NCBI GenBank assembly: GCA_025642065.1 | Contig: JAODUP010001527.1 | Span: 1 to 64,000 of the forward strand | Reading direction: 5' to 3' | Origin: Paralvinella palmiformis | Lineage: Eukaryota > Annelida > Polychaeta > Terebellida > Alvinellidae | DNA length: 64,000 nt | Shown here: piece after piece, positions 1 to 15,589 of the stretch | Layout: every line of letters starts with the position of its first letter | How positions within the stretch are numbered: position 1 is the stretch's first letter | The notes under the pieces: generated by a model | What the model was told of the DNA's origin: nothing | What the model saw: only the letters and a program-made list of their open reading frames with translations | The model's database searches: none | Made by a program: the position numbers and the translations under genes

Positions 1-181
1 AGAGGAGTTTTATTTCCGTGTGTTTATAACACGCCGAGAGAGATCATGGACACCAATACACAAACATACACAAAACGAACGATACTCTCTTTTTTCTTTA
101 TCTCGTCTGTCAATTCATTTACCTAGATATATCATCGTGGAGCCTGTCATTTAGTTAAACCTGCACGATTTATTTTGGAAA

Positions 182-364
182 ATGGCAGCCAATATTCACG
201 TGTTTTTACCCGAGTTAATCAATTGGTTACTTACTTATGACGAGGTAACAGATGATGCAACAAGACCTTCAGCCATAGCAGTGACAGTTGAAAACTTTGA
301 AAGTAAGGTCAACGTTTCCATATTAGGTGGTGGAACAATATCGAAGAAAGTTTTGACTTTATGA
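182..364 (+). CDS. Weak candidate first coding exon, unknown protein
   Basis: An open frame of 60 codons starts at an ATG in a good initiation context (A at -3, G at +4) and begins MAANIHVFLPELINW. A plausible splice donor (GAAA followed by GTAAGG) lies inside it at about 302/303, so an exon of about 40 codons ending there is possible. I do not recognise the protein and see no domain. No following exon could be linked to it. A chance open frame in AT-rich DNA is at least as likely. Confidence 0.14.
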   Translation: MAANIHVFLPELINWLLTYDEVTDDATRPSAIAVTVENFESKVNVSILGGGTISKKVLTL

Positions 365-1200
365 CATTCGCAATAAGGCAGCTCTAGGCATTTCAAATAT
401 ATACGATGACTAATCTATCTGACAGTGGTTAATAATGACCATTCAATCAATGGCGTCAGAATACCTAGTTGTTCTCAGGAGCTAAGTATTCTCAAGGGCT
501 GTCTGCTCTAGAAAAATAAAAATAAAAGTATTAATCGTTCAGGTATAAACACGCGAAGTGAGTAGGTAAATATATATTTTGTTTACTTTTGTCGGTCAAA
601 CGGGGTTTGATCTAATGAAATAAACTGGAGTTAAAAGGGAATATAACTATCATACAGCTGCCTGTTCTATTGGCATTAAAGCCTGAGAAACGCGTATTTC
701 AAGTGACTAGATTGTTGTGAAAGTACCTATCAAAGATCAAAGATTATATACACACTACTCACATAAATGTACGCCAGCAATTACATCGTAATACAACTGC
801 AGAATCAAATCACTGGAGTTTGTATGCATCTTATTCTTATCTTACCTTACATCAGCTGTAAATGGCCTCTATTAACAAGAGCTCCTTATTAAGTTTATGT
901 TATTACCTTTACTACTGATGAAACAGTTGTGTGGAATATATCCTTGTGTGTATGTCTGATCAACATTTCAACTAAAAATTCCGTCTCTCGCTCATGTTAT
1001 AATGCAAACTTGTATATATTTAGAAGCATGTATGATGCTGTTGCGTATGTATAAACTGTCAAAACTATTATGTAATTATATATCACTGATATGCTGATAT
1101 ATGGTAGTTAAATGGTATCATAGTATATAAATCATAACACTCCTGCTTAACTATTTTCACAACAAATCAAAATCACATAATACTATATTACTTACATTAC
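365..1200. other. No recognised feature
   Basis: AT-rich sequence with short frames only. I see no repeat shared with the rest of the window and no coding signal. Confidence 0.5.
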
Positions 1201-1204
1201 TACA

Positions 1205-1319
<115 letters not shown>

Positions 1320-1711
1320 TATGGTTGAGATATTGCTACTTATAATAATATATATTTAGAATGTTAATACCCACAACGATTGCTATAATAGAAGACTGTT
1401 CACCCACCCATATATCACGACTGGTTTCGATTGTAGAAACATTCCAATGCCAGTATCTAAAGTATTTACTTTTGCAGTAATATTTATTCTACAATTTATC
1501 AGCTACTGTTTAAATTCAAACAAGAATCTAAGAACGCTTAGCCTTCGTAGTCTATGTCTAGAACTAGGCAGTGTTACTGGAATAAAACTAGCTGTTGTGA
1601 AACACGCATACTGATAGCAATTAAGTGTGTATAGGGATATTTGACTGATGTCACTATTAAATGTTTGTTGAAAGTTCAGTTGAGATCTACTTGAGGAAAT
1701 ATCGCTTACCT

Positions 1712-2012
1712 TTACTAGAGTAGGTACTAGGGTTCTGAGTTATTATTTGTATTTAAGTTGTTTTATTGGATATGTTCATGTAGAAAACCTCTACAAAGCT
1801 CCAGGAGATTTTGTTTTATTTAACTTTCATATATTTGGTTAAAACCAAAGAACTAGGCAGATTGTTGTGGTTAGACCAAGCTGTGATGGTTTCATAATCA
1901 TAATCATTCAGCATTTTTTTATCTTGAAGAATTTTATAGCTTTTTATAAAAATTATTTTCGCCGCCATACTAGACATTTTTTAACACTGTACCACACATG
2001 GAAATAATTCAT
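1712..2012 (+). repeat. Dispersed repeat R7, partial copy
   Basis: This stretch matches the reverse complement of about 7008-7232. Shared landmarks are the TATTTAAGTTGTTTTATT block, the GCTCCAGGAGAT block, the ATCATTCAGCA block and the ACACATGGAAATAATTCA block. The copy here carries extra sequence of about 70 bases between the second and third landmarks. No coding content is seen. Confidence 0.7.
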
Positions 2013-2279
2013 CATTTATTATTAGTTCGCAATTTAATAAAATTATCTTGTCTAGAGTTTATGAACCTGCATTAGATCACAATAATCTAGAAATTATATA
2101 TAGATGGGCTATGAGACACATGCGCGAAAAGCATGGTACAATCAAACTTCTGTAGTGGGTTAGGCTATCAAAAATGTTTGAAAAGTTCAATGTACTGCAT
2201 ATACTGGTGAAAACCGTTAAGCTGGATTTCTTAAACTATCACTTACTGGGTGAGTTCACCAAATACTATTGTATGAACG

Positions 2280-4315
<2,036 letters not shown>

Positions 4316-4978
4316 CATATTTTGAAATGTTCAAGGTCAGTAAAATTCTTGATAAAAATCCCTTGCCTCTAGTAAATCTGAATAGTATAATAAACAGATA
4401 AAAAGCCGCCAAGGGAAATCAAAGGACTGCTTTCAGTGTTGTGAATAATGTATTACATAAAAGTCAAACTGTGCTTCCAAATAATACAAAACCAGATAAA
4501 GATAAGTTTTTTTTTGTTTTAATAATTTCTTCTGTCAAACAATATTAAATATACATAGCATGTTCCATTCCAGCACCTTATCACAGGGTCAGCCATTGGT
4601 AGAAAAGTCCTGCATATCCATGATGGATACATTAGAGCCTTTTACAGAGACTGATATCAGATAGTTGCTGAAAAGTCATCTAATGCTTTCTGTGCAGTTG
4701 ACCAAATGGCTACATGACTTGTATAAGATTATATGGATGTTCCGATAAATCCAATTACAAACCTAGTTTATAAATTATTACCTGTGGGTGTTTTTTCACG
4801 ATCCATGAAAGCTGCCCTTGTAAAATCATTAATAAAAAACCACACTATGGATTATAATATTCTAAACAATTACAGATCTGTTTCAAATATTACATTTGTA
4901 TCTAAAGTTATAGAAAGTGCAGTTGCTTTCCATCTAAACAAATATTCAATCAATAATAAACTCAATGAATCACTATAA
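4316..4978 (+). mobile_element. LINE family L1x fragment (between endonuclease and RT)
   Basis: This piece aligns with 46625-47290 of the most complete L1x copy. It covers the linker after the endonuclease and the start of the reverse transcriptase region. The frame at 4733-4978 contains the run VGVFSRSMKAALVKSLIKNH followed by NNYRSVSNITFVSKVIES, which is the usual entry to the RT domain in CR1/L2-type LINEs. It lacks both the endonuclease and the catalytic RT motifs, so it is a dead fragment. Where its homology stops, the R1 reverse-strand piece follows almost immediately. Confidence 0.8.
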
Positions 4979-5002
4979 ATATATAAACGATTTTATTTCC
5001 AG

Positions 5003-5130
5003 TCTGCTGAACTGTCAGCTTTCTCTATTTCAAGATGGAACATCTCTATGTATCGATGTTGACAACAGAGAGGGAGAGCAAAATTGATGGATGATGATGT
5101 AGTAGCTATCACTGACAGGTAAGCTTCATC
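5003..5130 (-). repeat. R1 fragment, reverse orientation
   Basis: The reverse complement of this stretch matches the block of R1 around 2440-2580 and 8640-8790. Shared landmarks are the TGATGATGTAGTAG run, the GTTGACAACAGAGAG run and the GATGGAACATCTCTAT run. Confidence 0.75.
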
Positions 5131-6019
5131 TCCATACTTCATCAACCAGGAGCAGGGCACGTCAACGGCTTCTCATCATTGTGACTTAGAGCTTTGACTG
5201 TCTGATCAAGGTTTTTTTAAACCGTTTTAAAGTTTTTAAGGAAATTTTCTTTTTATTACATTTTGATCTTCCAAAATTTGGAAAACGGAAGTTGGAACCA
5301 ATGAAAGTTTAGCACACTTTCACAGAAGTATTCCCATGAGGAGGTTTAAATTTGTCATTTAATCGAATATAGATGGTCTAAAAAGATATGAACAATTAAA
5401 TTTAATTTGATCTATATAACGATATGCAATTTAGCCAGATATCAATAACACAAGTTGTCTCGCCTATAAGATGTAAAACGTGTAGAATATTTTACCTGTT
5501 CATAATCATTTAATATTCTGGCCAAGGTGTTATATGTTGTCAAATGTCTAAATGAGCTAATGTAGGCTAGTATGTGTAGTGATTATTTGAAGAGATGTTT
5601 TGTACCTTTTTTCATTGGTGCTTCACGTAAAGATGGGTCATACTGTATACATAATATTCGGCGAAAGAATAAATGGTTAAAACCCAAGGTCGTTGTGATT
5701 GCAATTGCTTTACATTAGTTATTTACCTCTATTATTTCATTTGAATAATCTACTTTAAGAGCTCAATCATCTTAGATTCGAAATAAATATCATAGATTGA
5801 AATAATGATTAAATTTTATAATTTAATTACGTACTAATATAAATTACTTACAAAATAAATATCTTGAATATGTTGTGATACTAATATTTCCGAATTCATG
5901 GCAAATCCATCGGTTTCTCAAGTGTTAAATAAACGTGTTGAATCACATAACAGGCTAGCAATAGCTTATATCCAAATATATTATTACAGTAACATTTGAA
6001 AACAAATACCTTGAATCTT
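5131..6019. other. No recognised feature
   Basis: AT-rich sequence. I find no domain, tandem repeat or counterpart elsewhere in the window. Confidence 0.45.
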
Positions 6020-6390
6020 CAAGTTCCTTGATACTCCGGAAAACGTAGATTTTGTGTGAAATATCTGAGGAAAGATGATTAAGCATAACTATTATTAGAT
6101 TTGATTATATAATATCGCTTTCATAGGGAATTCATCAAGATAAAAAGAAACGAAAGTAGAATAAGTATAAATGTACATCTACAGCATATTTGATGCTGAT
6201 TTAAAGCTACAATAAATAACCAAAGATTACACTTCTTGGAATTAACCTTATTTAACCACCCAGAAAATGAAAATGTACTCCTAAATATTGTTTCCTTTAG
6301 ACCGAGGGTCATGCATCAACTCATACATAAGAATTCATTTCATTTGAAACATGCATTTCAAATAATTCTGAAGTCTCAAATCTCACGCTT
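6020..6390 (+). repeat. R7 inverted-repeat left arm
   Basis: About 370 bases that match the reverse complement of 7253-7595, with moderate divergence. Landmarks read on this strand are AAGTTCCTTG, TTTTGTGTGAAATATCT, AGGGAATTCATCA, CCACCCAGAAAATGAAAATG, TTTAGACCGAGGGTCATG and CTGAAGTCTCAAATCTCACGC. The open frame on the reverse strand at 6121-6312 is an incidental reading of this repeat. Confidence 0.85.
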
Positions 6391-6639
6391 TTTCAGAAAC
6401 TATTAAAATTACATATTTTGATGAAGCTTGGCATATTTAGTCTCATCCATTATGGAAAGAAAAAATATTCAGAAGATGGCTGCACCATATTAAAAATAAA
6501 ACTGTCAGAGAACTATAGATACAACAACGCTACATTAATTTAGCGAATATTACAAATAATCATTGAGGTTCATCACCACGTGACACTAGCACATTTAGAA
6601 ATTTTGAATTTTGTTTTCCTTGCCATAATATTACAACGG

Positions 6640-6990
6640 CAGTATCCAATATAAGATATGGATTAATCGGCAGCTTAAACTGTGGCTCGACTAGTATATG
6701 TTTGTGAATGTTTACACTGTTCTAAGCAGTATGTAGGCGAGAATAACAGTTAACTTCGTGTTATAATTAACGGCTATAGATATACAATTAAGTATGTTTT
6801 AAAGATGACTGCAACGTTATTCACGCATCTTCTTGAACAGGTGCCAAAATTATGACCTGTGCGAATCTTCTCAAGATTAATATGATCTAACATAGGTTCA
6901 TAAATTCTAAACAAGATAACGATATTAAATAGCGAAATAATTTTGATATATTCCCGAGGTACAATAGAATCGGGAGGCCTTAATAAACAT
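6640..6990 (+). mobile_element. Penelope-like retroelement remnant, GIY-YIG endonuclease part
   Basis: Read on the plus strand from about 6688, one frame gives LVYVCECLHCSKQYVGE, followed by an LRVIINGYRYTIK-like stretch after a stop. The arrangement VY, CxC, C, then QYVGE matches the start of the GIY-YIG nuclease domain with its cysteine knuckle, found at the C-terminus of Penelope-like elements. Further along, frameshifted pieces read LLEQVPKL, and the end reads GGLNK. These elements cut target DNA with this domain and copy their RNA with an upstream reverse transcriptase; I see no RT here. Stops and shifts show that it is dead. A GIY-YIG domain from another source is the alternative. Confidence 0.55.
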
Positions 6991-7007
6991 ATATGAAAGT
7001 AATAATA

Positions 7008-7595
7008 AATGTTGAATTATTTCCATGTGTGATACAATGTTTAAAAAATGGCAACTATAGCATCGAAATTAAGTTTTAAAACCATTATAAAATTCTTCAA
7101 GAAAATGAAGTGCTGAATGATTATGATTAAGTACAATAATATCTCCTGGAGCTCTGAAGAGTTTTTTCTACCGGCGTATATTAAATAAAACAACTTAAAT
7201 ATAAATAAAAACCCTCAGCCCTCGTACTTACTTTAATAAAACATAGCAATGCGTGAGATTTGAGACTTCAGAATTCTTTGAAATGCATGTTTCAAATGAA
7301 ATGAAGTCTTATGTATGAGTTGACGCATGACCCTCGGTCTAAAGGAAACAATTTTTAGGAGAACATTTTCATTTTCTGGGTGGTTAAATAAGGTTAATTC
7401 CAAGAAGTGTATTCTTTGGTTATCTATTGTAGCTTTAAATCAGCATCAAACACACTTTTACTTATTCCACTTTATGTTGATGAATTCCCTATGAACGCGA
7501 TATTACATAATCAAATCTGATAATTGTTACGTAGAAACATATTTCCTAAGATATTTCACACAAAACCTACGTTTTTCGGATTACCAAGGAACTTT
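7008..7595 (-). repeat. R7 inverted-repeat right arm plus flank
   Basis: Positions 7253-7595 are the inverted partner of 6020-6390. The adjoining 7008-7232 matches 1712-2012, also in reverse orientation, so together they form one longer copy of R7 on the minus strand. The arm ends at about 7590, exactly where R1 homology begins. Confidence 0.8.
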
Positions 7596-7743
7596 TTTAA
7601 TTTACTGATTCCAATAACGATTGTCTGGATGGTACATAGATACGACAAATAAAAAGTAGTGATGAAAATTCTCTCGTGGATGGCCACGCTAACATCGAGG
7701 ACTATCTGATGGATGCATGTTATGTTACAGATACGCTTTCAGT
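7590..7743 (+). repeat. R1 copy 2, left part
   Basis: This stretch aligns with 2280-2434 of R1 copy 1. The alignment breaks at TTTCAGT (7737-7743) and resumes after the same heptamer at 8617-8623. The intervening DNA is therefore an insertion, absent from copy 1. Confidence 0.85.
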
Positions 7744-8400
7744 AGGATATCATCCTAGTTTCATCCAAGAAAAATGGAAATGTTCCCACCTAAATTCATA
7801 ATAATGTAATCGATTTTGCGGAAACCTAATCGATAAATTAATTTTGTTCCTAACCTGACTCTACTCAAGCTTTCTGGTTCCTTAATATCATTATTTAACT
7901 TATTCCATTCAGCTATGGAGTCTGGAATACAATATTTGGCATAATGCATAAGACGTCATAATCCTGTGTTGCGAACGAAAAGGATAGCGAGGACGTTGTT
8001 GTACACGATCAGGTAGCAAATGTAGAAAAGATATGGTGGTGACTCCTCGCTAAAAAAAATTCAAACTATGATAATCAATGTGCACGTCTACGACTTGCCA
8101 TAGTAGGACAAATATCATATTTAATAAGAAGAGTAGTGCTGCATCTAGCAGTCACATCCGTAACTACATATGCAGCTTTCATCCCACACTAAGTCGCAAT
8201 ACTCCATCAATGGTCTTGTAGATGATATGTATATATATTCCAGAGACCTTGGGTCTAATATATATTAATAGCGGGTCAACCTATTTAGAAAAGATCTTGC
8301 CTGTACAGTAATAGTACGGATATGTCAGTGCCACGAAAGATCCATGGAGATACCAATCTGTTTGTGATATAATACTTCCTTCAAAACAAGGATGTAATGT
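7744..8400 (-). mobile_element. LINE family L3x C-terminal fragment, reverse strand
   Basis: On the minus strand one frame contains RPLMEYCDLVWDESC (8172-8228), and the frame at 7949-7761 contains IPDSIAEWNKLNNDI. Both belong to the region after the reverse transcriptase in many LINE ORF2 proteins: first an RPxxEYxDxVW block, then the terminal IPxxIxEWNKL block. The two lie in different frames, so the piece is frameshifted. It differs from L1x and L2x at these blocks and is probably a third LINE family. It lies with L1x tail sequence inside the insertion in R1 copy 2. Confidence 0.6.
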
Positions 8401-8404
8401 TGGA

Positions 8405-8616
8405 TATTTTCATGTGCGTTTGTGAATATAACCAGGTCATTCGTTCGGATACTATTGCAGGTGCCAGTGTCTCGGCTCAAACCATATGGTGATTGTGCGA
8501 ATAGGTTGTCGGCAGAGATTACAAAGCTCCTTTGAATAGTTCCTGCTAGTAAGGGCGCTTTATTAAATATACCTTATTATTATTATTATTATTATTATTA
8601 TATTCAGTTTTTCCAT
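8405..8616 (+). mobile_element. LINE L1x 3' end with (TTA)n tail
   Basis: This matches the last part of the complete L1x copy (48320-48655): the VPVSRLKPYGDC block, a truncated LWN/LP block, then the tail sequence CTGCTAGTAAGGGCGCTTTA and a run of TTA at 8574-8602. Part of the C-terminus and 3' UTR is deleted. Together with L3x it forms the insertion in R1 copy 2. Confidence 0.75.
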
Positions 8617-8816
8617 TTTCAGTGAACCAAAAGTGACGAACCTGGACTTAGTCCAGTTCGTGATAACTACTACATCATCATCCACCAGCTTTGCGGCTAT
8701 CTCTCTCTCTCTCTCTGTTGTCAACATCATTAAATAGAGATGTTCCATCTCGAAATAGAGAAACCTGACAGTTTCGTTTAATGTGATATAATAATCTCTC
8801 TCTCTCTCTCTCTCTC

Positions 8817-8895
<79 letters not shown>

Positions 8896-10275
8896 CAGAA
8901 ATAACAGGGTTGCAATATTGACCCTTGAGATAACCCTGCTAGTAAATACACCCCTTAGATATTTTAACATCAATAACGATATACCATATATTAATATACC
9001 AATCCTCGGCACAATAGTAGCAATTAGGGAATGTTTCAACCTAAACATTAGCTTTAATCTAAACTTTGTTTCCTTCAATTAACTATTAACTGTTTTTTTA
9101 CAAGTGAACCCCTAGATACAGGCTAAAATGGTTAGACTTATTTTCACAACCAAGTAAATAATTGGTAACTTGAAATATCTTATGTAAATGAAATATAATG
9201 TAGAGTGTAAAATAGCATTCAGAACTGGCTTGACTTACATTTTTTTGTTTATATTGTTAGCAATAATTACCAAATATATGGTTGTGGACATGCTTGTACC
9301 ATGTAAAAGACATAGAGGGTTCTTTATTTTAAATCATTATATACAACAACAAAACGGGTTGCTTTGCGCATCAGACAATGATCATATATTACAGCATTTT
9401 ATATAATAGTTATTTAGGAGACTTTGAGTCACGTACCGCCAATTGAAGATGGAAATGTTGTTGACTGGATGACTGCTGGTCTTCAGCATAATAATAATAA
9501 TATAAAAGACTCCTAGAAGAACGACGCCAATAGTTTTAGATAATATGATACTTCATCAAAGTGGGCAGATGAAAGCATTTATAATCAAGTAAACGGTTTC
9601 TGGAACGCCATCACTGTCCATTATTTAAAACATTCTAAGAAAACTATGCAAATCTTTACTTAATGATATCAAGGTTATTTTAATGTTATAGATATAGCCC
9701 AATAAGGTGCACAAGTGGATATTTTCAATAGCTTTCTAATCATACATATATGAGTGATGCCGGTTAGAATTTTTTTATGAAATGGCACCTGCTACAACCG
9801 AATGTCTTATATTTACCACCTTATTATTGTGCAATTATGATAACATGTCCGATAGAGTTTGAGTGGTTTGATTTAATAGAAATGATACTTGAACAATCTG
9901 GTATCAGTCACTTATTGTCTATCTTATTAACGGATTTGGGATTAAATATCGATCTGATAATAAAGGGGAAGCAAATATCAAGGCAATGTTTGTTTACGAA
10001 TATAAGCTTATCCTGTGATAATGCACTTCTATTTACCCCACCAAGCTTTACCAAGACGATAGTTTGTATGATAAACGCCCAATCGTCATATACGTTGAGT
10101 TCAGAAAGAGACACCGGCAACATAGTCAGGCAAAATGATTTAAGAGGAAATGATTAATTTATAATTGTCAAATACTAGAAATGTTAATATAACGTCATTG
10201 TGAATTGTTTACTGATCTTCTGAATATCACAGAAATGGTGTTTGTAGAATAATCGATAATACACAACAACATTTC
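8617..10275 (+). repeat. R1 copy 2, right part
   Basis: R1 resumes at TTTCAGTGAACC and can be followed to about 10275, with a poorly matching stretch near 8990-9240. It includes the counterpart of the overlapping open frames of copy 1 (here 9777-10157 plus and 9908-10123 minus). Relative to copy 1 it has an extra block near 9815-9905. (TC)n and (AT)n tracts occupy 8795-8893. Confidence 0.8.
8795..8893. repeat. (TC)n-(AT)n microsatellite inside R1 copy 2
   Basis: A (TC)n tract followed by an (AT)n tract. Only the (AT)n part is present in R1 copy 1. Confidence 0.95.
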
Positions 10276-10904
10276 ATTAATATACTTTCCGCAGTTTTGC
10301 ATGACGTCTAAACATGAGTTGGTCTTCGTGAGTTATCTGATGAACAGCTTAATCTAGGTTGTCTAGAACGTGTTTTTTTTAAATATTTTCCAAATTAAAC
10401 TGGTGAAAATGGTTCTGGAAAAGCAAGAGGGATGGATACATTACGGGGCTACCTGGGATCTTCAAATGAACCAATCAAACTAAATTTGTAAACGTTATAT
10501 GACACTAAGCAAGAACAAATACACCCTTTAATGCATTGTCTAACATATCCATGTTGTACATGTTTCGTAGCATTTATAAAAGTTGCCATTTATACTATGT
10601 AGTTATTAGAGGTGCGCTATTTCAGGCAATGATACTTATGAAACTCTATTTTAATAAATAGCAGTGGTCTGGTATATGTACTACCTTTAGATGATTGGTA
10701 TAAACAGTCATTAGATGTAATTTATCATCACCTAGCTGTACAATATAACAGTATTCTAATCACATCGTAAACCTATCGTTTTAACAAACTAATAAATGAT
10801 GTGCTGAAAGGAAACCAGTCTTGATAAGTTTATCTTTAAGCTGCATACATCTACACATTAGGCTCTGACCATTTCCATAGATATCCGTTTTTGTTTAACT
10901 AAAT
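10276..10904. other. No recognised feature
   Basis: Short frames only and no counterpart found in the window. Confidence 0.4.
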
Positions 10905-11010
10905 ATAAAATGATGTTGTTTTACGTCCACATTTATTTAATAGTAAGCTAAATGGAACTGGTTAGAGCACTGAGTTTTAGTACAGACATTCAATACGTCA
11001 CAGTGTACTA
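10905..11010 (-). mobile_element. SINE-A fragment (3' part), reverse strand
   Basis: The reverse complement reads CAGTTCCATTTAGCTTAC, then GTGGACGTAAAACAACATC. It aligns with the 3' half of the SINE at 12310-12488 (CCTTTAGCCTAAC, then GTGGCCGTAAAACAACA). The tRNA-like head is not clear here. Confidence 0.5.
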
Positions 11011-12295
11011 CCAAGTGCACCACAGAAAAACGTTTCTAGCACTTGGTTTTGAATAACTCTATCGATTTACGCTGAAGAAATCCAGTTCCTTTATATTGGT
11101 TTAATGTCTACACTTGCTTCGATGCACATCCTGTGGTTCACACTAAACGTCTCATTGAATGTTCAGATAGAACTGTTCACGTTTAGATCTGATTCCAATT
11201 GTGTCAGTTATACAGTAATATATATTGGCCAGATAATTGATGTCAAAGAATCAATGTCCTAAACAAGTCAATGTCTTACACCGAGTACAAAGCACGTTTA
11301 CTTAGCCGTCTGTTGTTTACTAATGATGCTGGCAACAGATCATTGAGACTCTATCAAAGGAAAAACAGCCTTATTGTTGGTACCATTTAGTGGAGTTAAA
11401 GCTAGTACGAAGCTAGTAAGAAGACAATAACCTCTAGATCCCTACAAATAGTAGATCATCAACCTAAGCAGCCATCTATTCATTCAAAACCTTCCCTCTG
11501 GCTATTTTCCTGACGGTAGTCATTATCCAATATAAGAAGCTTGGCATATTTATTTCCATAGAAGATATAAAGATATCATAGAAATTACAGATTTGTGAAT
11601 TAAATTGGCACCATTGGTAAATATATTTGACATTCTGGATAACCAAGAGTTAAAGGTGAAATACGTGCTAACATCGAATAATCGATTTAGCTGACCCATG
11701 TTTGCAAAGACCTATTGTCTCAGTAAGACTATTCGCCCGACTTAGTATGCCGAAGCACGTCTTATACGAGTAAGACTTTTATATGTAGTTCGAGATAAGC
11801 CTTTTTATTCACTGGAATCAGATACAAGATTTTGTTTTGATTTGGAATAAACAGGAAGCCAGTGTCCTGCCACATATAGACAAGCATACACCCACACACA
11901 CAAACGCACACGCATAAACACACACACATAAGCAGACACACACAAATGCATACGCATTTACGAACACACAGATACAGGTAACATTCATAAACAAAGAAAG
12001 TGAGGCAGAGTGAGAGCAATAGCAAGATGGAGAGAGCTGTTATTAAACAAAATGTTTGCATATTACATTTCAGGTGTGTTAAGGTTTCCACTTGTATAAT
12101 TATATATTCCTTATTTGGTAATATCAGGAAATATATTTACCAATTTTCCATAGTCTATATCTCTGATATAATGGTACGACTTCTTGGAAGAAGTATTTTT
12201 CTTAGCGAATCTACTCTAAATTCGAAGATTCGCGTGTGCTGCTTGAATTATAATACGATTCGTTCTTGTAAATGTTGTTGTTCCTGTCAATGTAT
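11011..12295. other. No recognised gene; imperfect (CA)n near 11883-11975
   Basis: Mostly unremarkable AT-rich DNA. An interrupted CA-rich stretch lies at 11883-11975 and produces the reverse-strand open frame seen there. No domain was found. Confidence 0.4.
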
Positions 12296-12309
12296 ATATT
12301 TGAAATAGA

Positions 12310-12488
12310 TGTAACATTTAAATATTGTTGTTTTACGGCCACTGTTGTGCACAAGTTAGGCTAAAGGGGCTGAGTGACCTCTAAATGTAATTGAGCGAAA
12401 TGAAACATGAAACACCATTCAAACATAGCCCAGACGGGGCTATAGATCTGGGGCCATTCGCATTACCAGTTAGGCCACCATGGCGCCA
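12310..12488 (-). mobile_element. tRNA-derived SINE-A with 14-bp target-site duplication
   Basis: The element is 179 bases and reads on the minus strand. It starts with a tRNA-like head holding an A-box match (TGGCCTAACTGG); the B box is degraded. It ends in GTGGCCGTAAAACAACA and an AT-rich tail. It is flanked by perfect 14-base direct repeats, ATATTTGAAATAGA, at 12296-12309 and 12489-12502, the mark of target-primed insertion. Related copies are at 10905-11010, 50391-50548 and 55840-55985. SINEs are transcribed by RNA polymerase III and copied by a LINE enzyme in trans. Confidence 0.85.
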
Positions 12489-12900
12489 ATATTTGAAATA
12501 GACCCTTCAGTTTCAGTATGATATAACATCCCTATTGGCATTTGGCCCAATAACTGGTATGGGACAATCACATCACCATAACAGTGATATTTAAAGTTAT
12601 GTCGGCTATATTTTTAGCAAAGTGACCAGTATATATGCATATAATAATTACTTGTTCATAAAGCGAGTTTTTGTGATACAAAACGTAAAGGTTCAAGTAT
12701 ATGATTGATGAATGTTGTTCTGGATAATCTTTATTAATATTATTCTTTACGCCATAACGTATTTATATTTATGTAGTTTATCTAAATCACTCGTTATGTT
12801 TTAATAATAGATGAAATGAAAAGATATAACTAAATTAGTGGTATTACTTAAAGAATCCTTGCATAAAGCATTGTCTAAAATATATTATTCAAACTTACCG

Positions 12901-14690
<1,790 letters not shown>

Positions 14691-15589
14691 ACTATGTGAG
14701 CCTTGCCTTTTTTCTATATATGTTTTCAGTATCATTTGCCTTGAATAGTATAATGCCTGTCGGTCTTAGTTTGGTCATTGCTCATGACATTGCATGTGTT
14801 TATTATGATGACAACAGAGATGATGACAGATCAATGCACTATCATGGTCAGTGAGGTATGCGTTATATCCCAGTATACAACTTCTCAATCACCCGAAGCT
14901 TTAATAAATTATGTCATACAATCTAAGAGTAAACACTCCAAACAATATGTCTAATGGTTGCCGTCTAATAATCGTAGTATATGAATTCATGTTAATGTAG
15001 ATTAACATGAATATGCCATCCAGTAGAGCAAAATGCTGTGACACATTGTTAAGGTTATAGTTCATGTTTTGGTTTTGTTAACACATGTGGACCTGAATTA
15101 AAATCATTCATTGATAGGCCCTTGGATATACGTTTGATCGGAGTACTCATGAACTGCAGTGTGATGCTGATATAAATGATATATATAATGCATCACATTT
15201 AATACAATCTCGTATCTAACGTGCATTATTGTGTTGGTCCACTAGCGATTGGTCTTCACTGGCAGCAGTTATAACAAGAGAAAACATGTTGCAGGTGTCA
15301 ACCCAAATAGAGTTATACTACTTATATAATAATACTAAGCTTTACTCTTTAAAACAATTGTACGGTATATTGTAACGTATCCAACTCAGTTACATGCTCA
15401 CAAATATAAATGGAACTACTAGTAATCTTATATAGTGTATAATATAAAAATAGACCACATTCAAGTAGCCTTCATAAACAAACCAAAACACAACATTATA
15501 TATCAATTATATACTGGCATTCAACCACAAATGTCTATTGATGTTCACCAAGGATAATGAACAAAGGTTGGTTACTTCGATAAATCAAT
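14691..15589. other. No recognised gene; small hairpin at 14985-15012
   Basis: It holds a perfect 12-base inverted repeat with a 4-base loop at 14985-15012 (ATTCATGTTAAT and its complement). Nothing else was identified. Confidence 0.4.
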
